Origin: Chryseobacterium viscerum
GTDB taxonomy: Bacteria > Bacteroidota > Bacteroidia > Flavobacteriales > Weeksellaceae
DNA length: 64,000 nt
Direction: 5' to 3'
Assembly: GCF_025949665.1 (NCBI RefSeq)
Contig: NZ_JAPDFT010000001.1
Span: 186,001 to 250,000, forward strand
Shown: piece after piece, positions 27,221-38,000 of the stretch
Position numbering within the stretch: the stretch's first letter is position 1
How the letters are laid out: each line of letters opens with the position of its first letter
Program-made: the position numbers and the translations under genes
Notes under the pieces: generated by a model
What the model was told of the DNA's origin: nothing
Databases searched by the model: none
What the model saw: the letters and a program-made list of their open reading frames with translations, nothing else

Positions 27221-28483
27221 ATGGAAACACGCGAAAAAATCATCATTATAGGAGGAGGATTTGCGGGGCTGCAGCTTGCAAAAACATTGAATAACAAGAA
27301 CAAAAAGGTCATTGTTCTGGATCGGATGAATCACCATATGTTTCAGCCGCTTTTTTATCAGGTAGCCTCAGGAAGGATAGAACCCTCCAATATCTCTTTT
27401 CCTTTCAGGAAGATTTTTCAGCAGTCCAGAAACACACAGTTCCGTATGACAGAGGTGAAAGAAATAGACCCTGCCAGCAATAAAGTAATTACCGATGAGG
27501 CAGAATTTACTTATGATAAACTCATCATTGCAACGGGCTGTAAAACTAATTTTTTCGGGAACAAAGATCTTGAAGGAAAAGCGTTCGGAATGAAAAATAC
27601 CCAGGAAGCCATCAGCATAAGAAATCATGTGTTGATGACCTTTGAAAAGCTGATTATTGAAAAAAGCAGAAGCGATGACGGGAACTGGAATATTGTTATC
27701 GTAGGAAGCGGACCTACCGGAGTAGAGCTGGCGGGTGCTTTTGCCGAAATGAAAAAAGACATCCTTCCCAGAGACTATCCCTACATGAATTTTGACCATC
27801 TGAAAATTATTCTGGTGAGTTCCACAGAAAAACCCCTTGCTGTAATGAGCAGTGAGGCTCAGGAGAAATCTGAAAAATACCTCAAAGATCTTGGAGTGAC
27901 TTTTATGAGCGGAGAAGTGGTGACAGATTATGATGGAGATAAAGTGCATCTTAGAAGCGGGAAAGAAATCCCGTCCAATAATGTAATCTGGGCAGCCGGA
28001 GTTACCGGAAATGTGGTAGGAGGTTTCCCAGAAGAAAAATTAGTAAGAAACAGATATATTGTAGATCGATATAATAAAATAAAAGGATACGATAATATTT
28101 ATGCCATCGGGGATATTGCCTATATGGAAACTCCAAAATATCCACAAGGACACCCGCAGGTAGCAAACGTAGCCATTAATCAGGCAAAAAATTTAGGTAA
28201 AAATCTATTAAAGAAAAGTCAGAACGAGTGGGCAGAGTATGAGTATGATGATAAAGGTTCATTGGCAACCATAGGGAAGCACAGAGCCGTTGTTGATCTG
28301 CCATTTATAAAATTCCAGGGATTTCTGGCATGGTATTTCTGGATGTTTCTCCATTTAATGCTAATTTTGAGCGTTCGAAATAAGCTGGCCATATTCTTCA
28401 ACTGGATGTGGAGCTATGTGAACAAAGATTCTTCTTTAAGATTAATTATTATACCTACTAAGAAAAACGGAACATTACAATGA
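27221..28483 (+). CDS. ndh: type II NADH:quinone oxidoreductase (NDH-2)
   Basis: A single-subunit FAD enzyme that passes electrons from NADH to quinone without proton pumping. FAD site '[18 protein letters not shown]', NADH site '[20 protein letters not shown]', and the quinone-side '[24 protein letters not shown]' are present. The C terminus has two hydrophobic helices ('[21 protein letters not shown]' and 'FNWMWSYV') that anchor it to the membrane. A -7-like box TAAATTTG at 27207-27214 lies close to the start. Its stop overlaps the trmD ATG by 4 nt (ATGA). Confidence 0.94.
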   Translation: METREKIIIIGGGFAGLQLAKTLNNKNKKVIVLDRMNHHMFQPLFYQVASGRIEPSNISFPFRKIFQQSRNTQFRMTEVKEIDPASNKVITDEAEFTYDKLIIATGCKTNFFGNKDLEGKAFGMKNTQEAISIRNHVLMTFEKLIIEKSRSDDGNWNIVIVGSGPTGVELAGAFAEMKKDILPRDYPYMNFDHLKIILVSSTEKPLAVMSSEAQEKSEKYLKDLGVTFMSGEVVTDYDGDKVHLRSGKEIPSNNVIWAAGVTGNVVGGFPEEKLVRNRYIVDRYNKIKGYDNIYAIGDIAYMETPKYPQGHPQVANVAINQAKNLGKNLLKKSQNEWAEYEYDDKGSLATIGKHRAVVDLPFIKFQGFLAWYFWMFLHLMLILSVRNKLAIFFNWMWSYVNKDSSLRLIIIPTKKNGTLQ

Positions 28484-29151
28484 GAATTGACATAATAAGC
28501 GTACTTCCGGAATTGATGGAAAGTCCGTTCAAAACTTCTATTTTGAAAAGAGCGATGGATAAAGGGCTGGCAGAAGTACATTTTCATCAACTGAGAGACT
28601 GGGCTATCAATAAGCACAGACAAATTGATGATGAACCTTACGGAGGCGGAGCAGGAATGGTCATGATGATTGAGCCGCTGGATAAGTGTATCTCAGAGCT
28701 TAAGTCGCAGAGAAATTATGATGAGGTAATCTATCTGACACCGGATGGAGTTACTTTAAATCAGAAAATTGCCAATTCTCTTTCCATAAAAGAAAATCTG
28801 ATCTTTCTTTGTGGCCATTATAAAGGAATAGACCAAAGAGTAAGAGATCTTCATATCACAAAAGAAATTTCAATAGGAGATTATGTTCTTACGGGAGGGG
28901 AACTGGCAGCTTGCGTTCTTGCAGACTCTGTCATAAGACTGCTTCCCGGAGTTTTAAATGATGAACAGAGTGCCTTAACGGATAGTTTTCAGGATGATCT
29001 TCTTTCACCGCCAATTTATACAAGACCTGAAAGTTATAAAGGATTGGACGTGCCTAAAATTTTACTCAGCGGAAATTCTGGAAAAATTGAAGAATGGCGT
29101 CATGATGAAGCTGTAAGGATCACCAGAGAAAAACGCCCCGATTTACTGTAG
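28480..29151 (+). CDS. trmD: tRNA (guanine-37-N1)-methyltransferase
   Basis: It methylates G37 next to the anticodon of tRNAs to prevent frameshifts, using SAM. Typical features: '[17 protein letters not shown]', '[13 protein letters not shown]', '[19 protein letters not shown]', the trefoil-knot motif '[11 protein letters not shown]' and '[29 protein letters not shown]'. Length 223 is normal. It overlaps the ndh stop codon. The usual rpsP-rimM-rplS neighbours are absent, as is typical for Bacteroidota. A 380-nt gene-free gap follows. Confidence 0.97.
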   Translation: MRIDIISVLPELMESPFKTSILKRAMDKGLAEVHFHQLRDWAINKHRQIDDEPYGGGAGMVMMIEPLDKCISELKSQRNYDEVIYLTPDGVTLNQKIANSLSIKENLIFLCGHYKGIDQRVRDLHITKEISIGDYVLTGGELAACVLADSVIRLLPGVLNDEQSALTDSFQDDLLSPPIYTRPESYKGLDVPKILLSGNSGKIEEWRHDEAVRITREKRPDLL

Positions 29152-29531
29152 TCAAATATTGTTGAAACTTATTTAATTCTTACCAGTTTTGAATTCCATT
29201 TTTTATGAATGTAAATGGAATAATATTTGTTGTAAATTTAATATGAGCGAAAAATATTAATATTTCTAATTTTAAATTGAAAATTTGTTTCTATTATTTT
29301 GAGTTTTACGTATTGTTTCTATTTTGATTAATATGTTAAAACTCCCTGATAATTGAAAAATTATTTTATTATAACTGATTTCATTGATATTTTTTATTAT
29401 ATTTGAATAGTTTTTTATTGGAAATTGATTTGCTTGTCTTAAGGTAAATCAAAGGAATTTAAAAAAAAATAATAAATTTACATCTTAAGGAAAAAAGAAC
29501 ATAATAAATTAAAGTATAGAAATTAGTGTAG
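29152..29531. other. gene-free AT-rich gap
   Basis: This 380-nt stretch is very AT-rich. I found no conserved open frame, no clear hairpin terminator for trmD, and no full promoter consensus. It may hold the upstream control of the nuclease-like gene at 29532. Confidence 0.5.
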
Positions 29532-30467
29532 ATGGAACTGTTCTCTTTTTATAATGTTGAAAATTTATTTTTACCCGATCCGAAACCTGTCCACAAATTA
29601 GATCCTACCCGGTCAGGATTAAGGAATTGGGATGAAAAAAGATATAATAATAAGCTTTTCAAAATCTCCCATGTATTTCAGTTAATGAAGGAGGAAAACG
29701 GTGTAATGCCATTTGTAATAGGATTGTCTGAAGTTTCCGGAAGGAAAGTATTGGAAGATCTTGTTGAGATGGAGCCCTTTCATTCGCAATATGGAATTGT
29801 GCATTACAATTCTATGGACGAAAGAAAAGTGGATGTAGCCATGTTGTATGATAAAAATAAAGTAGAGGTAATAGATTCGGAAACCATTACTTTCTTTTTT
29901 GAAATACTAAATAAAAACACAGGAAATTACGACACAACCAGAGACGTACTTTTTTCAAAAATTAGATATAAAGGGGAAATTATTAATGTCTTTATCGCCC
30001 ATCTTCCCTCTAAGCGAGAAAAAGACATCAATAAACCTAAAAGAGCCTTTATATTGAATGAAGTCCGGCAACGGATTATGAAAATAGTAGATGCTGATAA
30101 AGAGCATGTCATATTGTGTGGTGATTTTAACGAAAACCCGGATGATGAAAATTTAGTACAGATTCTCTATAACAATGACCATGAGAAGGTTTTAATGAAT
30201 CCTTTTCAGCAATTGTTTTCTACAAGAAATTATTCTACTTTTCATTATAAATCTGGATTGTTGTATGATCAGATCATTATGTCAAGATCTTTGCTTGATA
30301 ATAAGACGCTGACTTTTCAGGATGCCCATATATTCAATTCTGAAAAAATCCGCAGCAGAACCAGAAATTTTGAAGGACGACCTTTCCGAACTTATGCCGG
30401 TACACGGTATTTAGGAGGATATAGTGATCACTTTCCGGTTTTTGTAAAATTTAAAAGTTTACAGTAA
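29532..30467 (+). CDS. endonuclease/exonuclease/phosphatase family protein
   Basis: A 311-residue EEP-fold metal-dependent enzyme. The family motifs are 'YNVENLFLPDPKPVHKLDPTRSGLRNWDEKRY' near the start, 'FVIGLSEVSGRKVLEDLV' with the Glu ligand, 'FIAHLPSKRE', 'VILCGDFNENPDDENLV' with the Asp/Asn pair, and the C-terminal 'YSDHFPVFVKF' with the catalytic Asp-His. No signal peptide is present. Members act on DNA, RNA, phosphoinositides or other phosphodiesters; I cannot say which. It starts a plus-strand group with lrp and deoC. Confidence 0.9.
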   Translation: MELFSFYNVENLFLPDPKPVHKLDPTRSGLRNWDEKRYNNKLFKISHVFQLMKEENGVMPFVIGLSEVSGRKVLEDLVEMEPFHSQYGIVHYNSMDERKVDVAMLYDKNKVEVIDSETITFFFEILNKNTGNYDTTRDVLFSKIRYKGEIINVFIAHLPSKREKDINKPKRAFILNEVRQRIMKIVDADKEHVILCGDFNENPDDENLVQILYNNDHEKVLMNPFQQLFSTRNYSTFHYKSGLLYDQIIMSRSLLDNKTLTFQDAHIFNSEKIRSRTRNFEGRPFRTYAGTRYLGGYSDHFPVFVKFKSLQ

Positions 30468-30494
30468 AAAACATAAATAATAAAAAAGTAGAAA

Positions 30495-30965
30495 ATGAAA
30501 AATTCGAGCAACACAAGCTATCATTTAGATTCTATTGACAAGGAAATTATCTACATGTTGATGGATAATGCTAAAACTTCTTTAGCCCACATTTCAAAAA
30601 ATGTCGGAATTTCCACAACGGCAGTGCATCAAAGAATCAAAAAACTCGAACATGCAGGAGTTATTGAAAATTCAATATCATTTCTTAATCCTAAAAAAAT
30701 AGGATACAAGGTGATTTCCTACATTGGTGTGTTTCTGGATCAGCCAAGCCATTATCCAGAGGTGGTAAAATCTTTGCATGATATTAACGAAGTAGTGGAA
30801 GCCCATTACACAACAGGAAATTATACCATATTCCTGAAAGTTCTTTGTAAAGATAATGATCACTTAATGCAGATCCTTAACAAGCTTCAGAAGCTGAAAG
30901 GAGTAACAAGAACAGAAACCTTTATATCTTTGGAACAAGGTATTTACAGACAATTGAAAGTATAA
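30495..30965 (+). CDS. Lrp/AsnC-family transcriptional regulator
   Basis: A 156-residue regulator with an N-terminal HTH ('IDKEIIYMLMDNAKTSLAHISKNVGISTTAVHQRIKKLEHAGVI') and a C-terminal RAM ligand-binding domain ('VISYIGVFLDQPSHY', 'VVEAHYTTGNYTIFLKVLCKDNDHLMQILNKLQKLKGVTRTET'). Such proteins bind amino acids or related effectors. It ends 4 nt before deoC, so it may regulate that gene or simply share its transcript. Confidence 0.93.
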   Translation: MKNSSNTSYHLDSIDKEIIYMLMDNAKTSLAHISKNVGISTTAVHQRIKKLEHAGVIENSISFLNPKKIGYKVISYIGVFLDQPSHYPEVVKSLHDINEVVEAHYTTGNYTIFLKVLCKDNDHLMQILNKLQKLKGVTRTETFISLEQGIYRQLKV

Positions 30966-30969
30966 CGAT

Positions 30970-31713
30970 ATGAACATAGCCCAATATTTGGATTCAACCT
31001 ACCTGAAAACACCGGAACAATCAGGTATTTCCCATGAAGAAACACTTCAAAAAGATAAAGAACTTGCACAGGAAGCTATTGAGAATGGCATTTTTGCAGT
31101 AATGATTCGCCCGGATTATGTAGCAGAGATCAGGAAATATATTCAGGAAAGAAATTCAAATGTTGCAGTAGGAACTGTAATAGGCTTTCACGAAGGGACC
31201 TATTCTGTTGATGAGAAGCTTGCTGAAGCCTCAAAAGCAATAGAAGACGGTGCTGATGAATTGGATTTCGTTATTAATTATACAGCTTATCTGCAAGGTA
31301 ATGTAGAGCTGGTAAAAGATGAATTTGTAAAATGTACAAGATTATCTCTTGAACATCATAAAATAGCAAAATGGATTATTGAAATAGCCGCTTTGACAGA
31401 TGAACAAATTGCAGATCTTACCAAAAATATTTCTACCTGGGCAGAAGAGAACTTCTCTGAAAACGATTGGTCAAAAATTTTTGTTAAATCTTCAACAGGA
31501 TTCTACAAAACACCCGAAGGAAAACCTAACGGAGCAACCTTTGAAGGAATAACAATTATGCTCAACAACGCAGGGAAACTTCCTGTAAAAGCAGCGGGTG
31601 GTGTAAGAACCCCTGAAGATGCCGAGAAAATGATCAATATGGGAGTGAAAAGAATAGGAACCTCTTCAGCTTTGGCGTTGATTAAAAATCAATCTCCATC
31701 AGAAGGATATTAA
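30970..31713 (+). CDS. deoC: deoxyribose-phosphate aldolase
   Basis: It splits 2-deoxyribose-5-phosphate into glyceraldehyde-3-phosphate and acetaldehyde in nucleoside salvage. The Schiff-base Lys is in 'KIFVKSSTGFYKTPEGKPNGATFEGI' and the phosphate-binding part is 'LPVKAAGGVRTPEDAEKMINMGVKRIGTSSA'. The 'DELDFVINYTAYLQGN' segment gives the catalytic Asp. Length (247) is normal. A terminator follows. It lies directly behind an Lrp-type regulator, and deoC-lrp linkage is common in Chryseobacterium as far as I recall. Confidence 0.95.
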   Translation: MNIAQYLDSTYLKTPEQSGISHEETLQKDKELAQEAIENGIFAVMIRPDYVAEIRKYIQERNSNVAVGTVIGFHEGTYSVDEKLAEASKAIEDGADELDFVINYTAYLQGNVELVKDEFVKCTRLSLEHHKIAKWIIEIAALTDEQIADLTKNISTWAEENFSENDWSKIFVKSSTGFYKTPEGKPNGATFEGITIMLNNAGKLPVKAAGGVRTPEDAEKMINMGVKRIGTSSALALIKNQSPSEGY

Positions 31714-31733
31714 TCTAAGATTCAAATAATAAA

Positions 31734-31760
31734 AAACCATCAGTTTTGCTGATGGTTTTT
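31734..31760. terminator. bidirectional terminator between deoC and dus
   Basis: AAAACCATCAG / CTGATGGTTTT with a 5-nt loop (11-bp stem) lies between the two convergent stop codons. It is flanked by A's and T's. Confidence 0.92.
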
Positions 31761-31764
31761 ATAT

Positions 31765-32760
31765 TTATACCTGTGCCTGATATTCTTCGTAGAACTGTTG
31801 GGTTTCTTTGATTAAGCTGTTCATTTCTTCCAATGTGAAAACTTCCAGGAATTTTTTTCTGAAGTCCTTGAAGTGAGGAATCCCTCTGAAATAATTACTG
31901 TAGTGCTGTCTCATTTCTACCAATCCTAATCTTTCTCCTTTCCACTCAACACTCCATTCTGCATGCTGGCGAACTGCCAATAAACGGTCTGATATTGTAG
32001 GGGCAGGTAAATGCTCTCCTGTTTTAAAGAAATGCTTGATTTCATTGAATATCCATGGATAGCCAATAGCAGCACGTCCAATCATAATACCGTCACATGC
32101 ATACTTTTGTTTATATTCTAATGCTTTTTCAGCAGAATCAATATCTCCGTTTCCAAAGATTGGAATCTCAATATTAGGATTTTGTTTGATTCTGGAGATA
32201 TGCTCCCAGTCTGCTTCACCCTTGTACATTTGAGCACGGGTTCTCGCATGTATGGTAAGAGCTTTGATTCCTGTTTCCTGCAGACGTTCTGCTACCTCAT
32301 CAATATTAATGCAGGTACTGTCCCATCCTAAACGGGTTTTTACAGTTACAGGCAGATGGGTGGAGCTTACAACAGCTTTTGTAAGACGAACCATCAGGTC
32401 AATGTCTTTCAAAACACCTGCACCTGCTCCTTTGCAGACAACTTTTTTTACAGGACATCCAAAATTGATATCTACCAGATCCGGATTTACTGTTTCAACA
32501 ATTCTTGCAGACATGGCCATAGCTTCTTCGTCTCCACCAAAGATTTGTATACCCACTGGTCTTTCATAATCGAAGATATCAAGCTTTTTACGGCTTTTGA
32601 TCGCGTCACGAATCAACCCTTCAGAAGAAATAAATTCCGAATACATTAAGTCTGCACCATGCATTTTACACAAACGTCTGAACGGAGGATCACTTACGTC
32701 TTCCATCGGAGCCAGCAAAAGTGGAAATTCCGGCAGTTCTATGTTGCCTATTTTTATCAT
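31765..32760 (-). CDS. dusB: tRNA-dihydrouridine synthase
   Basis: An FMN-dependent tRNA-modifying enzyme of the DusB type. Motifs are 'LLLAPMEDVSDPPFRRLC' at the FMN site, 'DINFGCPVKKVVCKGAGAGVLKD' with the catalytic Cys of the K-V-x-x-x-G loop, 'VTVKTRLGWD', 'LTIHARTRAQMYKGEADW', and 'PIFGNGDIDSAEKAL' with 'CDGIMIGRAAIGYPWIF'. It reduces uridine to dihydrouridine in tRNA; the exact position is not predictable. Length is 331. It is monocistronic. Confidence 0.93.
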   Translation of the reverse strand: MIKIGNIELPEFPLLLAPMEDVSDPPFRRLCKMHGADLMYSEFISSEGLIRDAIKSRKKLDIFDYERPVGIQIFGGDEEAMAMSARIVETVNPDLVDINFGCPVKKVVCKGAGAGVLKDIDLMVRLTKAVVSSTHLPVTVKTRLGWDSTCINIDEVAERLQETGIKALTIHARTRAQMYKGEADWEHISRIKQNPNIEIPIFGNGDIDSAEKALEYKQKYACDGIMIGRAAIGYPWIFNEIKHFFKTGEHLPAPTISDRLLAVRQHAEWSVEWKGERLGLVEMRQHYSNYFRGIPHFKDFRKKFLEVFTLEEMNSLIKETQQFYEEYQAQV

Positions 32761-32958
32761 GGTGCAAATTTACGAAATTCTGAAAAAACAATATTTTACT
32801 ATTTGTAATATGCTCTGTATTTAGTATATTTCTGTTTATTTAAGGGATTTTATGATATTATTTTAATTTTTTATTGAATTTATATAATTGATTTTCAATG
32901 TTTTTGGTATTATATTGAAAAATATTTTTTATATTTAATACAAACAAAAATTAATAAT

Positions 32959-34929
32959 ATGAGAAAACTTCTATTTTGCTTGATGGCAGGCTTTGCTGCA
33001 TCAAATTTTTATTCACAAGTGAATGTGTCTGCTACGGCAGGTACAGCTACAGGAACCTATACTACGTTAAAGGGAGCATTTGACGCTATTAATGCGGGAA
33101 CACATCAGGGAGCAATTGCAATCAGTATAACAGCTAACACAACTGAAACGGCAACTGCCAGCCTGAATGCCAGCGGGGGAGCAACAAGCTATACTTCTGT
33201 TGCGATTAAACCGGCAGTAGGAGTTACGGCTACTATTTCAGGAGATGTTGCCAGTGCCCCTTTAGTGAGAATACAGGGCAGTAATATTACTTTAGATGGA
33301 AGTAATGCTGCTTCAGGAACTACAAGAGATCTTACCCTTACCAATACTTCTGTTACTGCTCCGCAGGTACTTACATTTATTGCGGCTTCTGCAGCGGCGG
33401 CCAATACCAATATTATGGTTAAAAACCTGAATATTATAAATGGTATTAATAATTCTTCGGCTTTGGTAATGTATGACGGAGCTACAACTCCTACCGGAGG
33501 TTTTTTTAATAATGTTACCATTCAGAATAATTCTGTGAAAAAAGCCTATATGGGAATCTATTTATTTGCAGCTACAGCAGCAGGTAACGGAGGAAATACA
33601 TTGGTTACCGGTAATGATATAAATGCTTCAGGAACAGATGCTAATCGTCTTGGAGGGGTTTACGTACAAGGAGCGGATGGAGTCACAGTAAGTAACAATA
33701 CCCTTGGTAATTTTGAAACTACCAATGCAGAAATCAAAAGAGGAATCTGGTTTGCAACAGCAACCGTTAATTCTTCAATTATCTCAAATACGATTACCAA
33801 TCTGGGCTACACCGGAACCGGTGCCGGAGGGGCTTCCGGTATAACAGTAACTTCTGGTAATACGGGAGCTTCCGCAGCAGCCAATATTATTATAAAAGGA
33901 AATACGATTTCCAACTTTACCTCCAGTGGAACGGGAACTCTGTTTGCCGGAATTTATGCAGGAGGTACATTGACCAATGGAATGACCATCACTAATAATA
34001 AAATAACCGGAATCAAAAATACCAATATATCCGGATATGGAGCACAGGGGATTTATCTGGCGACAACAAATCTTACTTCCAATACTTTAGTAGCCAACAA
34101 TATCGTAAGCGGTGTGGCAGGTTATGGCTATGCAACAACAGGTGGGGTAAATGACAACGGAAACGGAATTATCATCGCTGCGGGCGGAGGATATAAAGTG
34201 TATTATAATACTGTTGTAATGGATGTAAGCCAGACAGTTGCAGGAAGACCATCTGCCTTGAATATTACAAGCGGGGTAACTGGTGCAGGAGGCATAGATG
34301 TGAGAAATAACCTTTTTGTCAATACCCAAACTCAGGCAGGAGATAGATATGCAATTTATGCCGGCGCAGCCAGTACTGTTTTTTCTACCATTAATTATAA
34401 TAATTTTTATTCTTCCGGAGCCAATCTCGGATATATCGGGGGAGCTGCAAAAGCTACCCTTGCTGATATCCAGGCAGGATTTGGAGGTAATGTAAATTCT
34501 TTGAATGTTTTGCCGGTATTTGTCTCAGCAACGGACTTCCATGTGTCTGGTACAGGGAATGCAGCTCTTGATAATAAAGGAACTCCGGTTGCTGAAGTAA
34601 CATTGGATGCTGATGGTAATACAAGAAATGCTGTAACACCGGATCTCGGAAGTTTTGAATTTACAGCAACAGTATTGGCTGTAAATGAAACGATGAAAAA
34701 GAATACTGTCAATTTCTATCCGAACCCGGTTGTAGATTACCTTTACATCAATAATGACAGTAGAATCAAAGATGTTGAAGTATATAATGTTTCAGGACAA
34801 AGAATCCATAGCGAAACAATTAACGCAGAAAAAGGTTCTGTAGATATGAGACGTGCTCCTGCAGGAATTTATATCTTAAAAGTGAATACTGAAAAAGACT
34901 CACAATCACTTAAAATTATTAAAAAATAA
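32959..34929 (+). CDS. secreted parallel beta-helix protein with T9SS type A sorting domain
   Basis: A 656-residue cargo of the type IX secretion system. A signal peptide (MRKLLFCLMAGFAASNFYSQ) precedes a long repetitive region of 'N.I..N.I.N' turns, such as 'VTGNDINASGTDANRLGGVYVQGADGVTVSNNTLGNF' and 'IIIKGNTISNF', typical of a right-handed parallel beta-helix. The C-terminal about 75 residues ('VNFYPNPVVDYLYI', 'IKDVEVYNVSGQRIH', 'APAGIYILKVNTEKDSQSLKIIKK') are the sorting domain. Substrate (polysaccharide or surface) is unknown. It is an isolated gene with its own terminator. Confidence 0.9.
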   Translation: MRKLLFCLMAGFAASNFYSQVNVSATAGTATGTYTTLKGAFDAINAGTHQGAIAISITANTTETATASLNASGGATSYTSVAIKPAVGVTATISGDVASAPLVRIQGSNITLDGSNAASGTTRDLTLTNTSVTAPQVLTFIAASAAAANTNIMVKNLNIINGINNSSALVMYDGATTPTGGFFNNVTIQNNSVKKAYMGIYLFAATAAGNGGNTLVTGNDINASGTDANRLGGVYVQGADGVTVSNNTLGNFETTNAEIKRGIWFATATVNSSIISNTITNLGYTGTGAGGASGITVTSGNTGASAAANIIIKGNTISNFTSSGTGTLFAGIYAGGTLTNGMTITNNKITGIKNTNISGYGAQGIYLATTNLTSNTLVANNIVSGVAGYGYATTGGVNDNGNGIIIAAGGGYKVYYNTVVMDVSQTVAGRPSALNITSGVTGAGGIDVRNNLFVNTQTQAGDRYAIYAGAASTVFSTINYNNFYSSGANLGYIGGAAKATLADIQAGFGGNVNSLNVLPVFVSATDFHVSGTGNAALDNKGTPVAEVTLDADGNTRNAVTPDLGSFEFTATVLAVNETMKKNTVNFYPNPVVDYLYINNDSRIKDVEVYNVSGQRIHSETINAEKGSVDMRRAPAGIYILKVNTEKDSQSLKIIKK

Positions 34930-34951
34930 AAATTAATTAATAACCAATACA

Positions 34952-34977
34952 AATCCCCAATATCACTATTGGGGATT
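34952..34977 (+). terminator. terminator after the beta-helix gene
   Basis: AATCCCCAATA / TATTGGGGATT with a 4-nt loop is followed by TTTTTT. It also separates the convergent large outer-membrane gene. Confidence 0.92.
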
Positions 34978-35005
34978 TTTTTACTGTAAAAAGGAACTAT
35001 TAAAC

Positions 35006-38000
35006 TTAAAAACTTGCCTTTACCTGCATACTTCCGATATGAATGGTTCGGTCACCGGAGTTTCTTCCTTCGTAATTAAGATTCAGCTGGATAAACGAGT
35101 TGATCGCCTGCTGAATAAATACACTCCATACCTGGTTTTTTCCCGGTTTCAAACCATCCAGCATCTGATTTCCTACAATACTGAAGTTGTTTCCGGTAAA
35201 ATTATTGCTGATGAATGAGAAATTTCCGCGGATAGACGTTTTTCTGCGCTCCCACTGGATGGTTCCTGTAACATCAAAAGCTTTAAGAAGTTCTTCACCA
35301 TCCAGCCTTTGTTTTTGACGGAAAGCAGAGGACAGTTCAGCCTGTATGGCATCGGTAAATTTATAAGTAGCCTTAGGCTTTGTTTCAAAATTATTGAGAC
35401 GATAGTCCCTTGTTTTAAATAATTGCGAAGAGTTTTGGATATCATGCACTGAGTTTTCCCAGTCTACTCTGAATTCTTTATTGAACCAGTATCCGATATT
35501 CAGGAAATGGGAGGTCTGCTCACGCTCTTCATTACTAAAATTGGCATTGATAAGATTATCGTTTGTGATAAATCTGTAGTTACCATTCCAGCCTGATTTA
35601 TCAGTCGGATTGAATTGTACTGAAGCCAGTATGTTTTGATTTTTAAGAATCTGATCGCTGTTTTTTTCAAAAGGATTCAGAACAAGAACTTTATCCTTTT
35701 TATAGAATGAGTTTTGAGAATTCAATGAAATATTGAAATTCCAGCGCTTTAAAAATCCGTTTTCTGAGTTAAAAACAATTGCAGGATTGACAAATAATGC
35801 CAGCTGTAATTTATTTTTATTGGAAGGAATATACCTTACGGAATTGGTATACACACGAATGTATTGGGCAAGATCTGAATATTCTGCAATTTCAAATTCG
35901 TCAAGCTGCTGTATGCCATCTCCGTTATAATCTGTCCATTTATATACACCCTGTCCATCCGTTACTTTAATGTATTGGAACTCTCTCTGTGCCTCCTGTC
36001 CGTTTCCAAGTTCATAGAAGGCCTGAAGACGCATTCCGTTTCTGAAAAGCTGTTGATTGTATAAAATATTTCCAACTACGAAGTCATTATTTCGGGTAAC
36101 ATCACCTTCTGCACCTGAGTAGAAAAATTTTCTGTAATGGATTAGTGCATTTAGCGTAGTTCTTTCCGTTTTGATGATTTGACTTTCGGCCATGAATCCC
36201 AAAATATTATTCATATTCTGAAGTCGGTTGCCACGCACAGAGTCATTATCTCTCATGTATACTTTTGCCAATAGCTTGGTTCTTGTGCTGTCACCGATCT
36301 TCTTTTGCAAAAAAATTTCTTTCCAGCTGAAACTCGTGACATCCATAAGTTGAGTGTCATTGTACTTTTTCTCATTGTGTTCCATGCTTCCACCAATGGC
36401 CCAGCTGCCTTTTTTACCGGTAAATTCTGTTGAAATTCCTCCACGGATAAATTTAGTATCCTGAAGGGTAGCATTGGTACTCAGATAAGATAAATTCCCT
36501 TTGGTAAAGAGTTTTCCTGTGATCCATCCGAAATCAAGATCGTTTTTAAGCCCTTTGTAAGAGTCCTGTTCATTCAGATAATTGACACGGTAATTTAAAG
36601 TAGACTTATTATTCCATTTGTTTAGGAAGCTGAAGATAAACCTGTTTTGAGTTTTCTTATTAAACTCTTGTGTAAGGTTGAAATCTCTGGAGAATTCCAC
36701 ATCATTGATACGGTCAAGAATATGAAACTGTCTGTCTATATACTGATATTCAAAACTTGGAGTTCCCTTCCATGTGTTTTTCGTAAAGCTTTTATTTCCG
36801 AAAATACGCCACGCATAGCCCATATTCTGATCAGAATCTTTTGATGAAAACAAATTGACATCATAATTACTCAGGGAGATGTCAGCTCCTATTTTTCCTT
36901 CATTCAATAAATACTCAGAATTCAGGGAATATACCTGTGATTTCTGAGGAGAAGGAAGTTTTCTTACCGCTCTGTAATCTCCGGCATTAGGCCCTACATA
37001 TTCAAAAACACGTCCGTTATTGGTTGTCTGTGCTATTTTATAATCTCCCAGATTAGCTCCGAAATAAGTAAAAGAAACCTGATAAAGTGTTAAGTTAGGA
37101 TCCGTAGAAAATTCGTAGAAATTTCCTGCAGAGTTTAATTTGTATAAAATTTTATTGACATCATATTCGGTAACAACTCCTGATGGTGCATACATCAGAT
37201 TAGGATCATTTCCTGCTTCAGCAAGGATTTGTTCATCTTCTTTAGAAAGATTTAAAGAAAGGGGTGCATTTTTATTGTCATTTTCCATGAACCAGTTTAG
37301 ACCCACTTTGAATTTTTCTCTCTGATGCTCAAGTTTTCCGGTAAATAAATATCTTGAATAATTTCTGTTGGCGTAGTTATAAGAGATTGTGATGAAGTTC
37401 TGCTGGAAAATAGGACGGAAACTGGTAAAGGTAACTTCACCGGTATTGTAATTGATAATATAATCCTGGTTTTCTCCTCGCTTCATTAAGATACCATCAA
37501 TGAAAACCTGTTCAGAACCGGAGATCAGCGTAATAAACTGTTCACCATTCTTACCGGTCAGACGGTAAGGTCCCTGGTTACCTTCAACCCCCTGAAAACG
37601 AATTCTATGGAATTCACTTCGTGCCACACCGGCGGAAATATCTATTAATGTTTTATTTTCCTTCCCAAATTCTGTCTGGAACTGAAGCCCCATACTCCTT
37701 CTCTGGTATTTCGCAAAATAATTTTTAGCTTCTACAAGATCAAGGTGTCCGGCTCTGAGAATAGACTTTTCCTTAATGTTAAGCTGCATATAGATTTTAT
37801 CAAACTCTTCTAAAGTCTGGGTATAGCCATCAGCCTGAATAGGAAGGTTATGATCCGAAATACTGGCTAAAATCGTAACATCTTTTGACAGCCGTCCTGA
37901 AATCTGAAGATCCATGGAACTTTGTACAGATTGTCCCTGGTTGTTACCAAAAGTTATCCCACGGATAATGGAACCTTTTGAATTAAGCTCTCCTAAGAAT